Shown here: positions 36,630 to 46,109 of the stretch, in pieces
How positions within the stretch are numbered: the first letter of the stretch is position 1
Layout of the letters: each line of letters starts with the position of its first letter
DNA from: Bacillota bacterium
Lineage (GTDB): Bacteria; Bacillota; Clostridia; Lachnospirales; Lachnospiraceae
Reading direction: 5' to 3'
NCBI GenBank assembly: GCA_023398375.1
Contig: JAEWSH010000084.1
Location: 248,001-312,000, forward strand
DNA length: 64,000 nucleotides
Program-made: the position numbers and the translations under genes
The notes under the pieces: model-generated
Told to the model about the DNA's origin: nothing
Seen by the model: the letters and a program-made list of their open reading frames with translations, nothing else
The model's database searches: none

Positions 36630-36771
36630 GCTCCTATCTGCGACCTTTGGTCGCGTACAAATCAAGGGGTTGAATGTCCTTCATTCAACTTAGCTCCCAT
36701 CTGCGACCTTTGGTCGCTTACTAATCAAGGGGTTGAATGTCCTTCATTCAGCTTAGCTCCCATCTGACTGC
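36630..36771 (-). repeat. Three 63-bp tandem units with stem-loop and GGAGC, before ackA
   Basis: Units begin at 36630, 36693 and 36756 (63-bp period; the third is partial). Each full unit, read on the minus strand, contains a hairpin TTGAATG/CATTCAA, CCCCTTGAT, a second hairpin GCGACC-AAA-GGTCGC and then AGATRGGAGC. The unit next to ackA supplies its Shine-Dalgarno. A related copy lies in the rib operon. Confidence 0.85.
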
Positions 36772-36798
36772 TTCCACAGTCATTTGTTATCTAAATAT

Positions 36799-38232
36799 TT
36801 AATATGCACGTCCCCAGTATACCATATTCTTAGCTGGTTTTCCGCAGCATACACAAGTTTCTGATATTTTTTCCTGTTGGAACGGCATACAACGGCTGGT
36901 TGCACCGGTTTTCTCTTTGATCATATCCTCACAAGCCTGATCACCACACCACATTGCTTTGATAAATCCTGGCTTTTCATTCACGGTCTTCTCAAATTCT
37001 TCATAGGTAGTTGCAGCATATGTGTGTGCTGCAACGTGTTTTCTTGCTTTTTCTAACATATCAGATTGAATCTGTTCTAAAATTTCAGCTGCTTTCACTT
37101 CAATATCATCGAATGACACCTCTATTTTCTCTCTGGTATCACGACGGACAAATACACATTTATTTGCTTCAATATCCTTAGGTCCGATTTCGATACGGAA
37201 TGGGATACCTCTCATTTCTGCTTCAGAGAATTTCCATCCAGGGCTCTTATCAGTATCATCTACCTTTACACGGAAGTTATCCAGTCTGTTTTTTAATTCT
37301 GCTGCTTTTTCAAGAACACCTTCTTTTTTTTGTTGAATAGGAACGATGATAATCTGTGTCGGAGCAACTTTGGGTGGTAATACCAATCCAGAATCATCAC
37401 CATGTACCATAATGATTGCACCAATCAGACGCGTTGTCATTCCCCACGAAGTCTGATGTACATATTTCAGGGAATTATCCTTGTCTGTATATTGGATACC
37501 GAATGCTTTGGCAAATCCATCTCCGAAGTTATGGCTCGTTCCTGACTGAAGTGCTTTGCCATCATGCATCAATGCTTCTATTGTATAAGTAGCTTCTGCT
37601 CCGGCAAATTTTTCTTTGTCTGTTTTACGGCCTCTGATGACCGGCATGGCCAATACATTCTCACAGAAATCTGCATACACATTTAACATTTGGATCGTTC
37701 TTTCTTCTGCATCTTCAGCAGTCGCATGCGCAGTGTGGCCTTCCTGCCACAGGAACTCCCGGGAACGAAGAAAAGGTCTTGTTTCCTTCTCCCAACGGAC
37801 AACAGAGCACCATTGATTATATACTTTTGGAAGATCTCTATAAGACTGAATCAGGTTTTTATAAAAATCACAGAATAATGTTTCCGAAGTAGGTCTGACA
37901 CATAATCTTTCCTGTAATTTATTCAGACCGCCATGTGTGACCCATGCTACTTCCGGTGCGAATCCTTCCACATGATCTTTTTCTTTATTTAATAAGCTTT
38001 CCGGTATGAACATAGGCATATATACATTTTCTACACCTGTTTTCTTGAAATCCGCATCCAGCTGGTTCTGAATCAACTCCCAGATGGCATAACCTGCCGG
38101 TTTGATGATCATGCAGCCCTTTACACTTGAATAATCAATTAACTCTGCTTTTTTTACAACATCCGTATACCATTGCGCAAAGTCCAGATCCATGGATGTA
38201 ATTGCTTCTACTAATTTTTTGTCGTTCGCCAT
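36799..38232 (-). CDS. proS: Prolyl-tRNA synthetase, archaeal/eukaryotic type
   Basis: 477 aa, the short form without the bacterial editing insertion. Class II motifs are visible: motif 2 VRWEKETRPFLRSREFLWQE and motif 3 GDDSGLVLPPKVAPTQIII. The C-terminus has the zinc-binding-like cysteines (CGDQACEDMI, CVCCGKPAKNMVYWGRAY) of the archaeal type. AGAGGAG precedes the ATG. Controlled by the T-box leader upstream whose specifier reads as a proline codon. Confidence 0.96.
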   Translation of the reverse strand: MANDKKLVEAITSMDLDFAQWYTDVVKKAELIDYSSVKGCMIIKPAGYAIWELIQNQLDADFKKTGVENVYMPMFIPESLLNKEKDHVEGFAPEVAWVTHGGLNKLQERLCVRPTSETLFCDFYKNLIQSYRDLPKVYNQWCSVVRWEKETRPFLRSREFLWQEGHTAHATAEDAEERTIQMLNVYADFCENVLAMPVIRGRKTDKEKFAGAEATYTIEALMHDGKALQSGTSHNFGDGFAKAFGIQYTDKDNSLKYVHQTSWGMTTRLIGAIIMVHGDDSGLVLPPKVAPTQIIIVPIQQKKEGVLEKAAELKNRLDNFRVKVDDTDKSPGWKFSEAEMRGIPFRIEIGPKDIEANKCVFVRRDTREKIEVSFDDIEVKAAEILEQIQSDMLEKARKHVAAHTYAATTYEEFEKTVNEKPGFIKAMWCGDQACEDMIKEKTGATSRCMPFQQEKISETCVCCGKPAKNMVYWGRAY

Positions 38233-38289
38233 TTTCTTCTCCTCTTAATTTTATCTATAACCTTGCCTGACAGCAGACTTTTTTTCAGC

Positions 38290-38530
38290 TTTCATATCCG
38301 CCTTATCGGTAGACAGACTGAAAGCCTTCGTCCACAAAGGGACCGAAGGCTTCGGCGGTACCACCCTAATTAGCATAAGTATGCTCAACTCAAGTTACAG
38401 TTAACGCCTGCTTACGCTATATTTTCATATAGAGCTCCAAGGTAGGTTCTAAATATTCTTTGTAGAATCTCTCAGCTTAAGCAGATACCTGCTTAGATTC
38501 CTTCTCTGGGACACTTTCTATTTATACTAA
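38290..38530 (-). promoter_or_regulatory. T-box leader of proS
   Basis: The minus-strand leader has the T-box sequence AGGGTGGTACCGC at 38355-38367 (complement), a long Stem I, and GAACCTACCTTGG near its 3' end, where CCT (38444-38446) is the expected proline specifier. Next comes a G/C-rich hairpin GCCTTCG...CGAAGGC at about 38323-38350. Uncharged tRNA-Pro should relieve attenuation. The hairpin is not followed by a clear T-run. Confidence 0.93.
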
Positions 38531-38583
38531 TCCTTATCAACGCTTATTTTTTTATAACAAAACAATTTTTATGTCTATTTTTA

Positions 38584-38612
38584 ATATTATGCAACTTGGA
38601 ACCAAATGTCAA
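38584..38612 (-). promoter_or_regulatory. Promoter of proS
   Basis: TTGACA (38607-38612) and TAATAT (38584-38589) with 17 bases between, on the minus strand. It lies directly upstream of the T-box leader and immediately after the end of rbsK. Confidence 0.75.
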
Positions 38613-38626
38613 CCTTGAAATGTGTG

Positions 38627-39502
38627 TTATTTTTGAACTTCTTCTCTTTTTGGAATGGAATCGGTCGCACCTTTTCTGGAAACTGCAATAGCAGACGCTT
38701 TTGCACAAATCTGCAACGCCTTCTCTATCGGCGTATTTTCAATCATACCTGCTATAAAATAGCCAGTAAAAGTATCTCCGGCTGCCGTTGTATCTACGGC
38801 TTTTACTTTATAAGCCTCTTGTTTACATAACATGTTTTGATCCTGGTATATGACTCCTTTGGATCCTAATGTCAATATTACCTTTGCCTGTGGATACTCC
38901 TGCTTCATAATTTCCAGCATTTTTTCCGGCTCTTTCTCTCTGGTAATCTGCTCTCCTTCAATTTCATTGATCATAAAAACAGACACTTTTGATAAATCAC
39001 ACGTTGCTATTTTTTCATTAAAAGGAGATGGATTCAGAATTATGGTCATTTCCCTTTCATATGCCTTATCAATGATATAATCCAATTCATTCACTTCATT
39101 CTGTAAAAGGAGAATATCCTCTCTTTCAAAATGCATCAATACTTCATCAACATATTCTTTTGAAAAAGCCTGATTTGCACCACCGTATAAAATAATACAA
39201 TTCTGCGCCTGTTCATCTACCTGGATAATAGTATGTCCGCTTTTTCCGGAAATCTGTCTGATGTAAGTAGTATCTACCCCGTTCTGATGACAAACTTCCA
39301 AAAAACGTCCGCCTTCTTCGCCTATCATTCCCGCATGATAGACCGGTACGCCTGCTTTTGCCAGTGCTATAGACTGATTCAACCCTTTTCCTCCGCAGAA
39401 AGTTTCCATTCCTGCTGACGATATCGTCTCTCCGCCTCGTACGATATGATTTACCGAATATACATAATCATAATTTAAAGAACCTATATTTAATACTTTC
39501 AT
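38627..39502 (-). CDS. rbsK: Ribokinase-like PfkB-family sugar kinase
   Basis: 291 aa. PfkB signatures are present: N-terminal LNYDYVYSVNHIVRGGETIS, CGGKGLNQSIALAKAG and the catalytic anion-hole motif AVDTTAAGDTFTGYF with the base Asp. Phosphorylates D-ribose to ribose 5-phosphate if it is a true ribokinase, as RbsD and the transporter next door suggest; a related pentose is possible. Last gene of the operon, 23 bp after rbsD. Confidence 0.88.
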   Translation of the reverse strand: MKVLNIGSLNYDYVYSVNHIVRGGETISSAGMETFCGGKGLNQSIALAKAGVPVYHAGMIGEEGGRFLEVCHQNGVDTTYIRQISGKSGHTIIQVDEQAQNCIILYGGANQAFSKEYVDEVLMHFEREDILLLQNEVNELDYIIDKAYEREMTIILNPSPFNEKIATCDLSKVSVFMINEIEGEQITREKEPEKMLEIMKQEYPQAKVILTLGSKGVIYQDQNMLCKQEAYKVKAVDTTAAGDTFTGYFIAGMIENTPIEKALQICAKASAIAVSRKGATDSIPKREEVQK

Positions 39503-39525
39503 TCTCGTTATGCCCCTTTTTTATT

Positions 39526-39927
39526 TTAAGCTGGAAATGAAACGCCTGCGCGCAGCACAATATTTGGATATGGCGTGAATTCACCCGTCCTGATTGCAAA
39601 TTTTACTGTTTTTGTGAATTCCTTAAATTCTATATGCGGCATCATTTCACTTGCAACATCAGGCAGAGAATCCTTGATAAATTGTAGTAAACGTGGATTT
39701 TTATAATTGATTTCTTCTGCCAAGTAATAGTATTCCACTTCTGTTTCGTTTAATACTGCCGTCAGCACCTGCTCAAATGTTGGTACTCCGCCGCACAGAA
39801 CCAGATCTACAATTGGGATCCCCTTTGGAATAGGCATTCCGGCATCTCCAATCAGAAAAGTATCTTTATGTCCAAGTGCCGCAATATAACCTGCAAGCTG
39901 AGCGTTTAATATTCCTGTTTTTTTCAT
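39526..39927 (-). CDS. rbsD: D-ribose pyranase
   Basis: 133 aa. Interconverts beta-pyranose and beta-furanose ribose for the kinase. Family features: MKKTGILNAQLAGYIAALGH with the catalytic His, DLVLCGGVPTFEQVL and the C-terminal FKEFTKTVKFAIRTGEFTPY, then PNIVLRAGV. Between rbsC (14 bp) and rbsK. Confidence 0.96.
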   Translation of the reverse strand: MKKTGILNAQLAGYIAALGHKDTFLIGDAGMPIPKGIPIVDLVLCGGVPTFEQVLTAVLNETEVEYYYLAEEINYKNPRLLQFIKDSLPDVASEMMPHIEFKEFTKTVKFAIRTGEFTPYPNIVLRAGVSFPA

Positions 39928-39941
39928 ACTTGCTCCCGTCC

Positions 39942-40988
39942 TTATTTACTATCGTTACGTGCCTGCAATGCCATTTTTGCCTGTAAATTTCTTTGAAACT
40001 GATCAATCACAACTGCTAAAATTACTACAATACCCTTAATGACTTTCTGCCAGAATTCCGATACACCATACATCGTCATACCATCATTGATGACACCGAT
40101 GATAAATGCACCAATAATAGTACCGCCTGCTGTTCCAATACCTCCAGCCATGGAAGTTCCACCGAGAACCGCTGCAGAGATTGCATTCATTTCCCATCCT
40201 TCCCCCGTTGCCGGATGAGAAGCTACTAATTGTGCCGCTGCGATCATACCAACAATCGAAGAGCATAACGCTGAGAACATATATACCAATGTTTTATCCC
40301 TGTTTACTTTGATTCCAGATAATTTTGCTGCTTTTTCATTACCGCCGATTGCTAAAATATGCCATCCAAAAGAAGTATATTTTAAAATAATACCTGCAAT
40401 AATAGCAATAATGATCAGAAGAATTACGCCTACCGGTATCCCTGCTATACTTTTTCCCAGAGAGTCGAATCCCTGATTGCCCAATGCTTCATTTCCGACA
40501 ATATTTGAAAATGTCGCACCGCCGGATCTTAAATTTGCAAGACCTCTTGCTATGTTCATGGTACCTAATGTTGCAATAAATGGTACTACATTTAACTTTG
40601 TGATAATGACCCCATTCATCCACCCAAAGAATATACCTACACATGCTGTAATAAAAAATACCAGCGGTGCACTAAAATAAATGGTTACTCCAAACATTGG
40701 TAATGTGAGCCCCTGGTTTATCAGACCACCAGCAATCATACCAGCAAGTCCTGCAACAGCACCAACAGATAAATCAATTCCGCCCGTGATCAGCACATAA
40801 GTCATTCCTAAGCCCATAATTCCATATAATGCAACATGCTTTGCTACTGTCAGACCTGTATTCACTGTAAAAAAGTTGGTGGTAATAACACTGAATAGTA
40901 CAACTAATATTGCCAGGATAATTAATGTTCTTCCTTTTAGTAAGGTCATTATCATATCATTGCTATTTCTCTTTTTTGCCTTTTCCAT
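39942..40988 (-). CDS. rbsC: Ribose-type ABC transporter permease
   Basis: 348-aa membrane subunit with the RbsC signatures YVLITGGIDLSVGAVAGLAG, AIGGNEKAAKLSGIKV and NAISAAVLGGTSMAGGIGTA, and about 8-10 hydrophobic helices. It follows the ATPase by 2 bp. Substrate is ribose or another pentose, depending on what the upstream isomerase and kinase use. Confidence 0.94.
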   Translation of the reverse strand: MEKAKKRNSNDMIMTLLKGRTLIILAILVVLFSVITTNFFTVNTGLTVAKHVALYGIMGLGMTYVLITGGIDLSVGAVAGLAGMIAGGLINQGLTLPMFGVTIYFSAPLVFFITACVGIFFGWMNGVIITKLNVVPFIATLGTMNIARGLANLRSGGATFSNIVGNEALGNQGFDSLGKSIAGIPVGVILLIIIAIIAGIILKYTSFGWHILAIGGNEKAAKLSGIKVNRDKTLVYMFSALCSSIVGMIAAAQLVASHPATGEGWEMNAISAAVLGGTSMAGGIGTAGGTIIGAFIIGVINDGMTMYGVSEFWQKVIKGIVVILAVVIDQFQRNLQAKMALQARNDSK

Positions 40989-40990
40989 AA

Positions 40991-42532
40991 TTAGTTCTCC
41001 TTTTTTGATTCATGACCATGGTGGCCTTTGTATGAAGATAACACCAACGCATCTTCTGATATTTCATCTCTTTCAAATTCACCTGTGTTGATGCCGTTTG
41101 AAAGCACAATAATTCTATCCGCAATAGCTACGATTTCTTTTAATTCAGATGAAATTACTATAATAGATAATCCTCTTTCCGCATATTGGTTAATGATATC
41201 AAAAACCTCTGTTTTTGCACCAATATCAATACCTCTGCTAGGCTCATCCAATAATAAGATCTCAGGTTCTGTCAAGATGCCTTTTCCAATAACTACTTTT
41301 TGCTGATTACCTCCGGATAAGGAAAGAATCGGGAGTTTTTTATCTGCAACTTTAATCATAATATCCTTGATCTGTCTATCTATACTTTCATTCTCTTTCT
41401 TACCGTTCAAGAACCCATACTTACAATATTTATGAATACTGGATAAAGAAATATTCTTTCCGATATCCAATGTCTGTACCAGCCCTTCTTTTTGCCGGTC
41501 TTCCGGAACTAATGCAAATCCTTTGCTGATTTGTTCAGAAATATTGTTTATTTTCATTATCTTTCCGTTTTTGTATATTTCGCCAGTATGCTCCGGTCTA
41601 AGTCCCATGATGCACTCAAATACTTCTGTCCTTCCAGATCCCATGAGCCCATAAATGCCAAGAATTTCTCCTTTTTTCAAGTTGAAATTTAAATGATTCA
41701 GTAAATAACCGCCGCCACTCTTTGGAAGTGTCAGATCTTTTATTTCTAATACTTTTTCTTGTTTTTTCCAATCAATTTTCCGCTCTTTTTTCGGATATGA
41801 CTTTCCTTCCCCTACCATTTTCTGAACGATCCAGGGAACATCAATGTCTTTTACATCGGCTCTTGCAACATATTTTCCGTCTCTTAGAATTGTTACATTA
41901 TCTCCGATCTTCATGATTTCTTCTAATCTGTGAGAAATATAAACAATGGAGATTCCCTGTTCTGTAAATTCGCGCATTAATTTGAACAGCACCTCTACTT
42001 CCTGCTGGCTTAGAGAGGAAGTCGGTTCATCCATGATCAAGATCTTAATGTCATCCTGGATAAAGTTTCTCGCAATTTCAATCATTTGCTGTTGTCCGAC
42101 ACGCAGATCTCCGACCATAGTTCCTGCATCAATTGGATGCTCCAACTTATCCAGTACTTTTTTAGTCAGTTCTATATGTTTCTTATTATCCAATTTGGGC
42201 CCTTTTGTATATTCGCGTCCCATAAAAATATTCTGGTATACATTCAGGTTCGGAAAAAGGCTTAACTCCTGATGTATAATTCCTATTCCATGCACACGGG
42301 CATCTATTGTATTTCTAAAAGTTACTTCTTCATGGCCCATATAAAGCTTTCCTGAGGATGGTTGCTCAATACCTGCGATAATTTTCATCAAAGTAGACTT
42401 TCCAGCACCATTTTCACCAATAAGAACATTAACCTTTCCTTTTTCCACATCATAGGAAACATGATCAAGAGCCTTGGTACCAGGATAAATTTTATCAACT
42501 GCTTCTGCATGTAATACTATATTCTTATCCAT
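40991..42532 (-). CDS. rbsA: Ribose-type ABC transporter ATPase, two-domain
   Basis: 513 aa. Cassette 1 is intact: Walker A GENGAGKSTLM, signature LRVGQQQM, Walker B ILIMDEPTSSL. Cassette 2 has the usual altered P-loop GLMGSGRTEV, with LSGGNQQKVVIG and ILLLDEPSRGIDIG. A C-terminal His-rich tail (YKGHHGHESKKEN) is unusual but short. Lies between the DUF2291 gene and rbsC in the operon. Confidence 0.95.
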   Translation of the reverse strand: MDKNIVLHAEAVDKIYPGTKALDHVSYDVEKGKVNVLIGENGAGKSTLMKIIAGIEQPSSGKLYMGHEEVTFRNTIDARVHGIGIIHQELSLFPNLNVYQNIFMGREYTKGPKLDNKKHIELTKKVLDKLEHPIDAGTMVGDLRVGQQQMIEIARNFIQDDIKILIMDEPTSSLSQQEVEVLFKLMREFTEQGISIVYISHRLEEIMKIGDNVTILRDGKYVARADVKDIDVPWIVQKMVGEGKSYPKKERKIDWKKQEKVLEIKDLTLPKSGGGYLLNHLNFNLKKGEILGIYGLMGSGRTEVFECIMGLRPEHTGEIYKNGKIMKINNISEQISKGFALVPEDRQKEGLVQTLDIGKNISLSSIHKYCKYGFLNGKKENESIDRQIKDIMIKVADKKLPILSLSGGNQQKVVIGKGILTEPEILLLDEPSRGIDIGAKTEVFDIINQYAERGLSIIVISSELKEIVAIADRIIVLSNGINTGEFERDEISEDALVLSSYKGHHGHESKKEN

Positions 42533-42550
42533 TTCATTACCTCCACTCTT

Positions 42551-43189
42551 TTATTTTTGATTCATTGCAACTGGTGTGATCAGAATCGTATGATTGTCTT
42601 TTACTGTAAAACATCCTACGAACTCTACTGTTTTGCCATTCAATCCTGCTGCTGTCTCAGGATTAATCACCGTTTTCATAATGATATCGTTAATGCTTTG
42701 ACTTACTTCTGCATATTCTTTCTGATTGGTGTAATCGCCAAACTTAATAAAGGACAATGCATCACGTACCGAAGATCCCTTCATAACGGAACCTACCTGG
42801 ATCTTTATTTCTTCACTGCCATTGTAACCATCAAGTGCAATGGTAATAAATCCCGCCTTTTTCTCTGTTTCGACTGCTGTCACCTTACCACTGCCTTTTA
42901 CTGTATAAGTAAGTTCTCCGCTGTCTCCCATAGAATATTTTCCATATTTATCTGCTAAAGAATTAAGGTCTCCATTTGCTTCTGTCAGGAATTCCCCTAA
43001 ATCTACTGCTTTCTCTGTTAATTCCGGAATTGCCTTTGATTCCCAAAAGCTTCCTACATCATCACCTGCATTAAATGCAACTTCTCCGGTCAAATTGCCT
43101 TCTTCTCCCATTTTGACGACTTTAATGCATCCTGTCATGGTTGTGAGTGCCAATACCAGAACCAGCCCTGCTATAATACGTTTTTTCAT
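42551..43189 (-). CDS. DUF2291-family lipoprotein of ribose-type transporters
   Basis: About 212 aa. The lipoprotein signal MKKRIIAGLVLVLALTTMTG is followed by C, then IKVVKMGEEGNL. The rest (FWESKAIPELTEKAVDLGEF; VKDNHTILITPV) matches my memory of the DUF2291 family, which occurs almost only next to RbsABC-type importers and has no proven role. Start ATG at 43187-43189 with AAAGGAG upstream. Lies between the binding protein and the ATPase. Confidence 0.8.
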   Translation of the reverse strand: MKKRIIAGLVLVLALTTMTGCIKVVKMGEEGNLTGEVAFNAGDDVGSFWESKAIPELTEKAVDLGEFLTEANGDLNSLADKYGKYSMGDSGELTYTVKGSGKVTAVETEKKAGFITIALDGYNGSEEIKIQVGSVMKGSSVRDALSFIKFGDYTNQKEYAEVSQSINDIIMKTVINPETAAGLNGKTVEFVGCFTVKDNHTILITPVAMNQK

Positions 43190-43289
43190 AGCTTTCTCCT
43201 TTTTTACCATAGATTCTCTTCTCTAATAAAATTATTTAATTGCGGCCCCTTTTTTATCCATTCATCTTACGATATTGAGATCAAACTGT

Positions 43290-43446
43290 ATTTTGACCCC
43301 TGATACCTACGGATTGTTACGCACTTTGTGCTCTCACAATCCTAAAAACATTCGAAATCCGCCCTATTTGGACTACTTCCTCATGTTTTTACGGGTCCCA
43401 AGTCATGTTGTTTCATGCAAGCATGAAACACATGACCTTTTGACCC
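43290..43446 (-). repeat. Structured intergenic element between rbsB and DUF2291 gene
   Basis: The stretch is bounded by direct copies of TTTTGACCC (about 43291-43299 and 43438-43446) and holds two strong foldbacks. One is GGATTGT/ACAATCC (43311-43342) with an inner GCAC-TTT-GTGC. The other is a nested hairpin GGGTC...TCATGT...GTTTCATG with matching complements (43393-43446). No reading frame of interest. It looks like a small non-coding mobile or REP-like element, or an mRNA-stability barrier that would let rbsB be made in excess over rbsA/rbsC. Confidence 0.55.
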
Positions 43447-43460
43447 TAGTATCATATTAT

Positions 43461-44519
43461 TTATTCTTGATAGTCAAATGCATTTAATTTTTCTGCATTA
43501 TCTGCTGTAATTGCTACACAATCTACAAGTTGTTTCTCATCAAGTCCTGTTGTACCTTTCTTCAGGTAATCATCCGCTTGTACAACTGCCATACGTGCGA
43601 TTTCTGCACATTGTTGAAGAGCAGTTGCAAGGATCTTGCCTTCTTTGATCTTGTCTCTGACATCATCTGAACCGTCAACACCTATAATCTGCACATCTTT
43701 CAGACCTGCTGCTTCGATTGCTGCCTGAGCACCCATAGCCATTGTATCATTTCCGCAGATTACACCTTTAATATCTGGATTAGATTGAAGAATAGTACCC
43801 ATTTTATCAAAAGCCTCAGTCTGTTCCCAGTTAGCTGATTGCTGTGCGACCATTTCTAAATCAGGATATTGATCAATTACTTCATGGAATGCCGATGAAC
43901 GTACACCTGCGTTTGTATCAGATTCTTTTCCTAATAATTCAACATATTTTCCTTCTTCGCCCATAGCTTCGACCCATACTTCTGCAACAGCTTTTGCACC
44001 CTGATAGTTATTTGCTACGATTTGAGAGATCGCAACACCCTCCTGGTTAATTTCACGGTCGATTAAAAATGTTGGGATTCCAGCATCTCTTGCTTTTTTG
44101 ACTGCTTCAATCGTAGCGTCTGCACCTGCATTGTCACAGATAATAGCTGCTGCCTTATCAGCGATAGCTGCTTCAAAGTGTTCCATTTGCTTTGTAGCAT
44201 CATCATCATGTGATAATACTTTTACTTCATAGCCTAATTCTTTCGCTTGTGCTTCTGCTGCTTTTGCTTCTGTTCCAAAGAACGGATTAGAGTGTGATGG
44301 TGTAATGATATAGAGAATATTACTTCCGCCTCCCGGCAAAGCTTCTGCTGCTTCTTCTGTTTCAGTCTCTGTCTCAGCAACAGCCTCTGTTGTAGCTGCT
44401 TGTGTTTCCGCTTCTGTTGCCGGTGCCTCTTTGGCCGGTTCTGTCTTTGCTCCACATCCCATTAACAGCGTTGATACCATTGCTACTCCCAACAACACAC
44501 TTAATACTTTTTCTTTCAT
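43461..44519 (-). CDS. rbsB: Ribose-type sugar-binding lipoprotein
   Basis: 352 aa. Signal lipobox LLMGCG, a long Ala/Thr/Glu-rich linker (about 25-60), then the type I periplasmic-binding fold: ILYIITPSHSNPFFGTEAKA, IICDNAGADATIEAVKKARD, FLIDREI and VICGNDTMAMGAQAAIEAAG, then VQIIGVDGSDDVRDKIKEG. These are RbsB hallmarks (the FLIDRE and GNDxMA motifs). Delivers a pentose to the importer. An upstream gap of 96 bp separates it from the kinase gene. Confidence 0.92.
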   Translation of the reverse strand: MKEKVLSVLLGVAMVSTLLMGCGAKTEPAKEAPATEAETQAATTEAVAETETETEEAAEALPGGGSNILYIITPSHSNPFFGTEAKAAEAQAKELGYEVKVLSHDDDATKQMEHFEAAIADKAAAIICDNAGADATIEAVKKARDAGIPTFLIDREINQEGVAISQIVANNYQGAKAVAEVWVEAMGEEGKYVELLGKESDTNAGVRSSAFHEVIDQYPDLEMVAQQSANWEQTEAFDKMGTILQSNPDIKGVICGNDTMAMGAQAAIEAAGLKDVQIIGVDGSDDVRDKIKEGKILATALQQCAEIARMAVVQADDYLKKGTTGLDEKQLVDCVAITADNAEKLNAFDYQE

Positions 44520-44615
44520 TTTGTTTCCTCCTTGACCTTTCAGTTAAATAGTTTTATTAGATACACGAAAGTTTCCTCTCGACGAATCTCGATCACGCAG
44601 CAAATGCCCCGTTTA

Positions 44616-46100
44616 TTACTTTTTGAGTACGAGTTTTATGGCTTCTTTCCATCCGGCATACTTTTCTTCTTTTAGCGCTTTTTCCATATTTGGTTCAAAC
44701 TTCGTACGTTCCATACTATGAAATATCTTATCCTTATCATAGATGCCCAATGCAATTCCTGCAGCATACGAAGCGCCTATTCCGGATAATTCCTCTGCTT
44801 TAGGAACCTGTAACGGAATTCCAAGCATATCGCATTGAAACTGCATAAGATAACGGTTATTTGTAGGTCCCCCGTCTACTCTGAGTTCTTCTATTTCGAT
44901 CTCAGATGTATCACTCATGACTTTTACAATATCTGTAATCTGGTATGCGATACAGTCAAGTGCGGCCCTGACAAGTTCCGCCTGTCCTGTTGTTCGTGTG
45001 ATTCCGCATATTATGCCGGTTGCCTTACTATCCCAATATGGTGCTCCCAATCCTGTAAATGCAGGCACCAAATATGTTTTGTCTATTGGAGTTGCCTGCC
45101 TTGCCAGATTTTCAGTCTCCTTTGCAGAAGCAATCATTTTTAGATCTTTTTCTATCCATGAGATGACCGCACCCGTATAATTAATATTTCCTTCCAAGAC
45201 ATAATTGACTTTTCCGTCCATTCCCCAGGCCAAAGAAGTTACTACTCCTTCATCGCTAAATACAGGTGTATCTCCAATGTTCATCATGATAGATGATCCG
45301 GTTCCGTAGGTTGCCTTTATCATCCCTTTTTTTTGGCACCCCTGACCGAACAATGCACCATGTGAATCGCCTAATACTGCATGAATCGGAATTGGTTCTT
45401 CTAAAAATCCTTCCAGATCCGTACTGCCATATTCCGCATTTGAATCTGTTACTTTTGCCAGGCATTTCATATTGATTCCAAACAAATCACATATTTGCTT
45501 ATCCCATTGCAGACTTGTTATATTAAACAATTGTGTCCTGGACGCATTGGAATAATCTGTCCGGAATTCTTTTCCACCTGTCAGTTTATAGACGAGCCAG
45601 CTGTCAATGGTCCCACAGCATATCTCTCCCTTATCAGATTTCTCTTTTATCCCATTCACATTCTGTAATACCCATGCTATTTTGGCTGCGGAAAAATAAG
45701 GTGACAATTGCAGACCTGTGCTCTCTTTTATCATCTGCGCAAAACCGGCCTGAGCAATTTGATTACAGATCGATTCACCCCTTGCACATTGCCAGACAAT
45801 TGCATTATAGACAGGTTTCCCTGTTATTTTGTCCCATACAAGAGCGGTTTCTCTTTGATTACTGATTCCGATCCCTATTATTTTATTCTTGTCGATTTTG
45901 CTTTCCTTTATCAAATTCTTCACGACTTGGATGCAATTATCATATATTTCTGATGCCTTGTGCTCGACCCACCCTTTTTCGTTAACAATCTGTTCATGCG
46001 GTAGATCTGTCCTGCATATCAGCTGTCCTTCTTCATCAAACAATAACGCCTTTGTTCCCTGTGTACTTTGATCGATTCCCAATATATATTTTTCTGCCAT
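44616..46100 (-). CDS. FGGY-family carbohydrate kinase
   Basis: 494 aa with N-terminal ATPase motif YILGIDQSTQGTKALLFDEE, IGIGISNQRETALVWDKITG (glycerol-kinase-like), the catalytic Asp region SWLVYKLTGGKEFRTDYSNA, ATYGTGSSIMMNIG and C-terminal LRVDGGPTNNRYLMQFQ. Phosphorylates a polyol or ketose. In this operon it follows a sugar isomerase and a split transketolase. A ketopentose such as xylulose or apulose is therefore a better guess than glycerol. No glycerol genes are nearby. Confidence 0.85.
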   Translation of the reverse strand: MAEKYILGIDQSTQGTKALLFDEEGQLICRTDLPHEQIVNEKGWVEHKASEIYDNCIQVVKNLIKESKIDKNKIIGIGISNQRETALVWDKITGKPVYNAIVWQCARGESICNQIAQAGFAQMIKESTGLQLSPYFSAAKIAWVLQNVNGIKEKSDKGEICCGTIDSWLVYKLTGGKEFRTDYSNASRTQLFNITSLQWDKQICDLFGINMKCLAKVTDSNAEYGSTDLEGFLEEPIPIHAVLGDSHGALFGQGCQKKGMIKATYGTGSSIMMNIGDTPVFSDEGVVTSLAWGMDGKVNYVLEGNINYTGAVISWIEKDLKMIASAKETENLARQATPIDKTYLVPAFTGLGAPYWDSKATGIICGITRTTGQAELVRAALDCIAYQITDIVKVMSDTSEIEIEELRVDGGPTNNRYLMQFQCDMLGIPLQVPKAEELSGIGASYAAGIALGIYDKDKIFHSMERTKFEPNMEKALKEEKYAGWKEAIKLVLKK

Positions 46101-46109
46101 ATCTGTTAC

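Noticed and set aside
36630..36771. Tandem repeats as a possible CRISPR array
   Set aside because: The units are nearly identical over their whole 63-bp length, so there are no unique spacers, and no cas gene is present.
44616..46100. Assignment as glycerol kinase glpK
   Set aside because: Motifs are glycerol-kinase-like, but no glpF or glpO/glpD genes are near and the operon is for pentoses, so the symbol is not justified.
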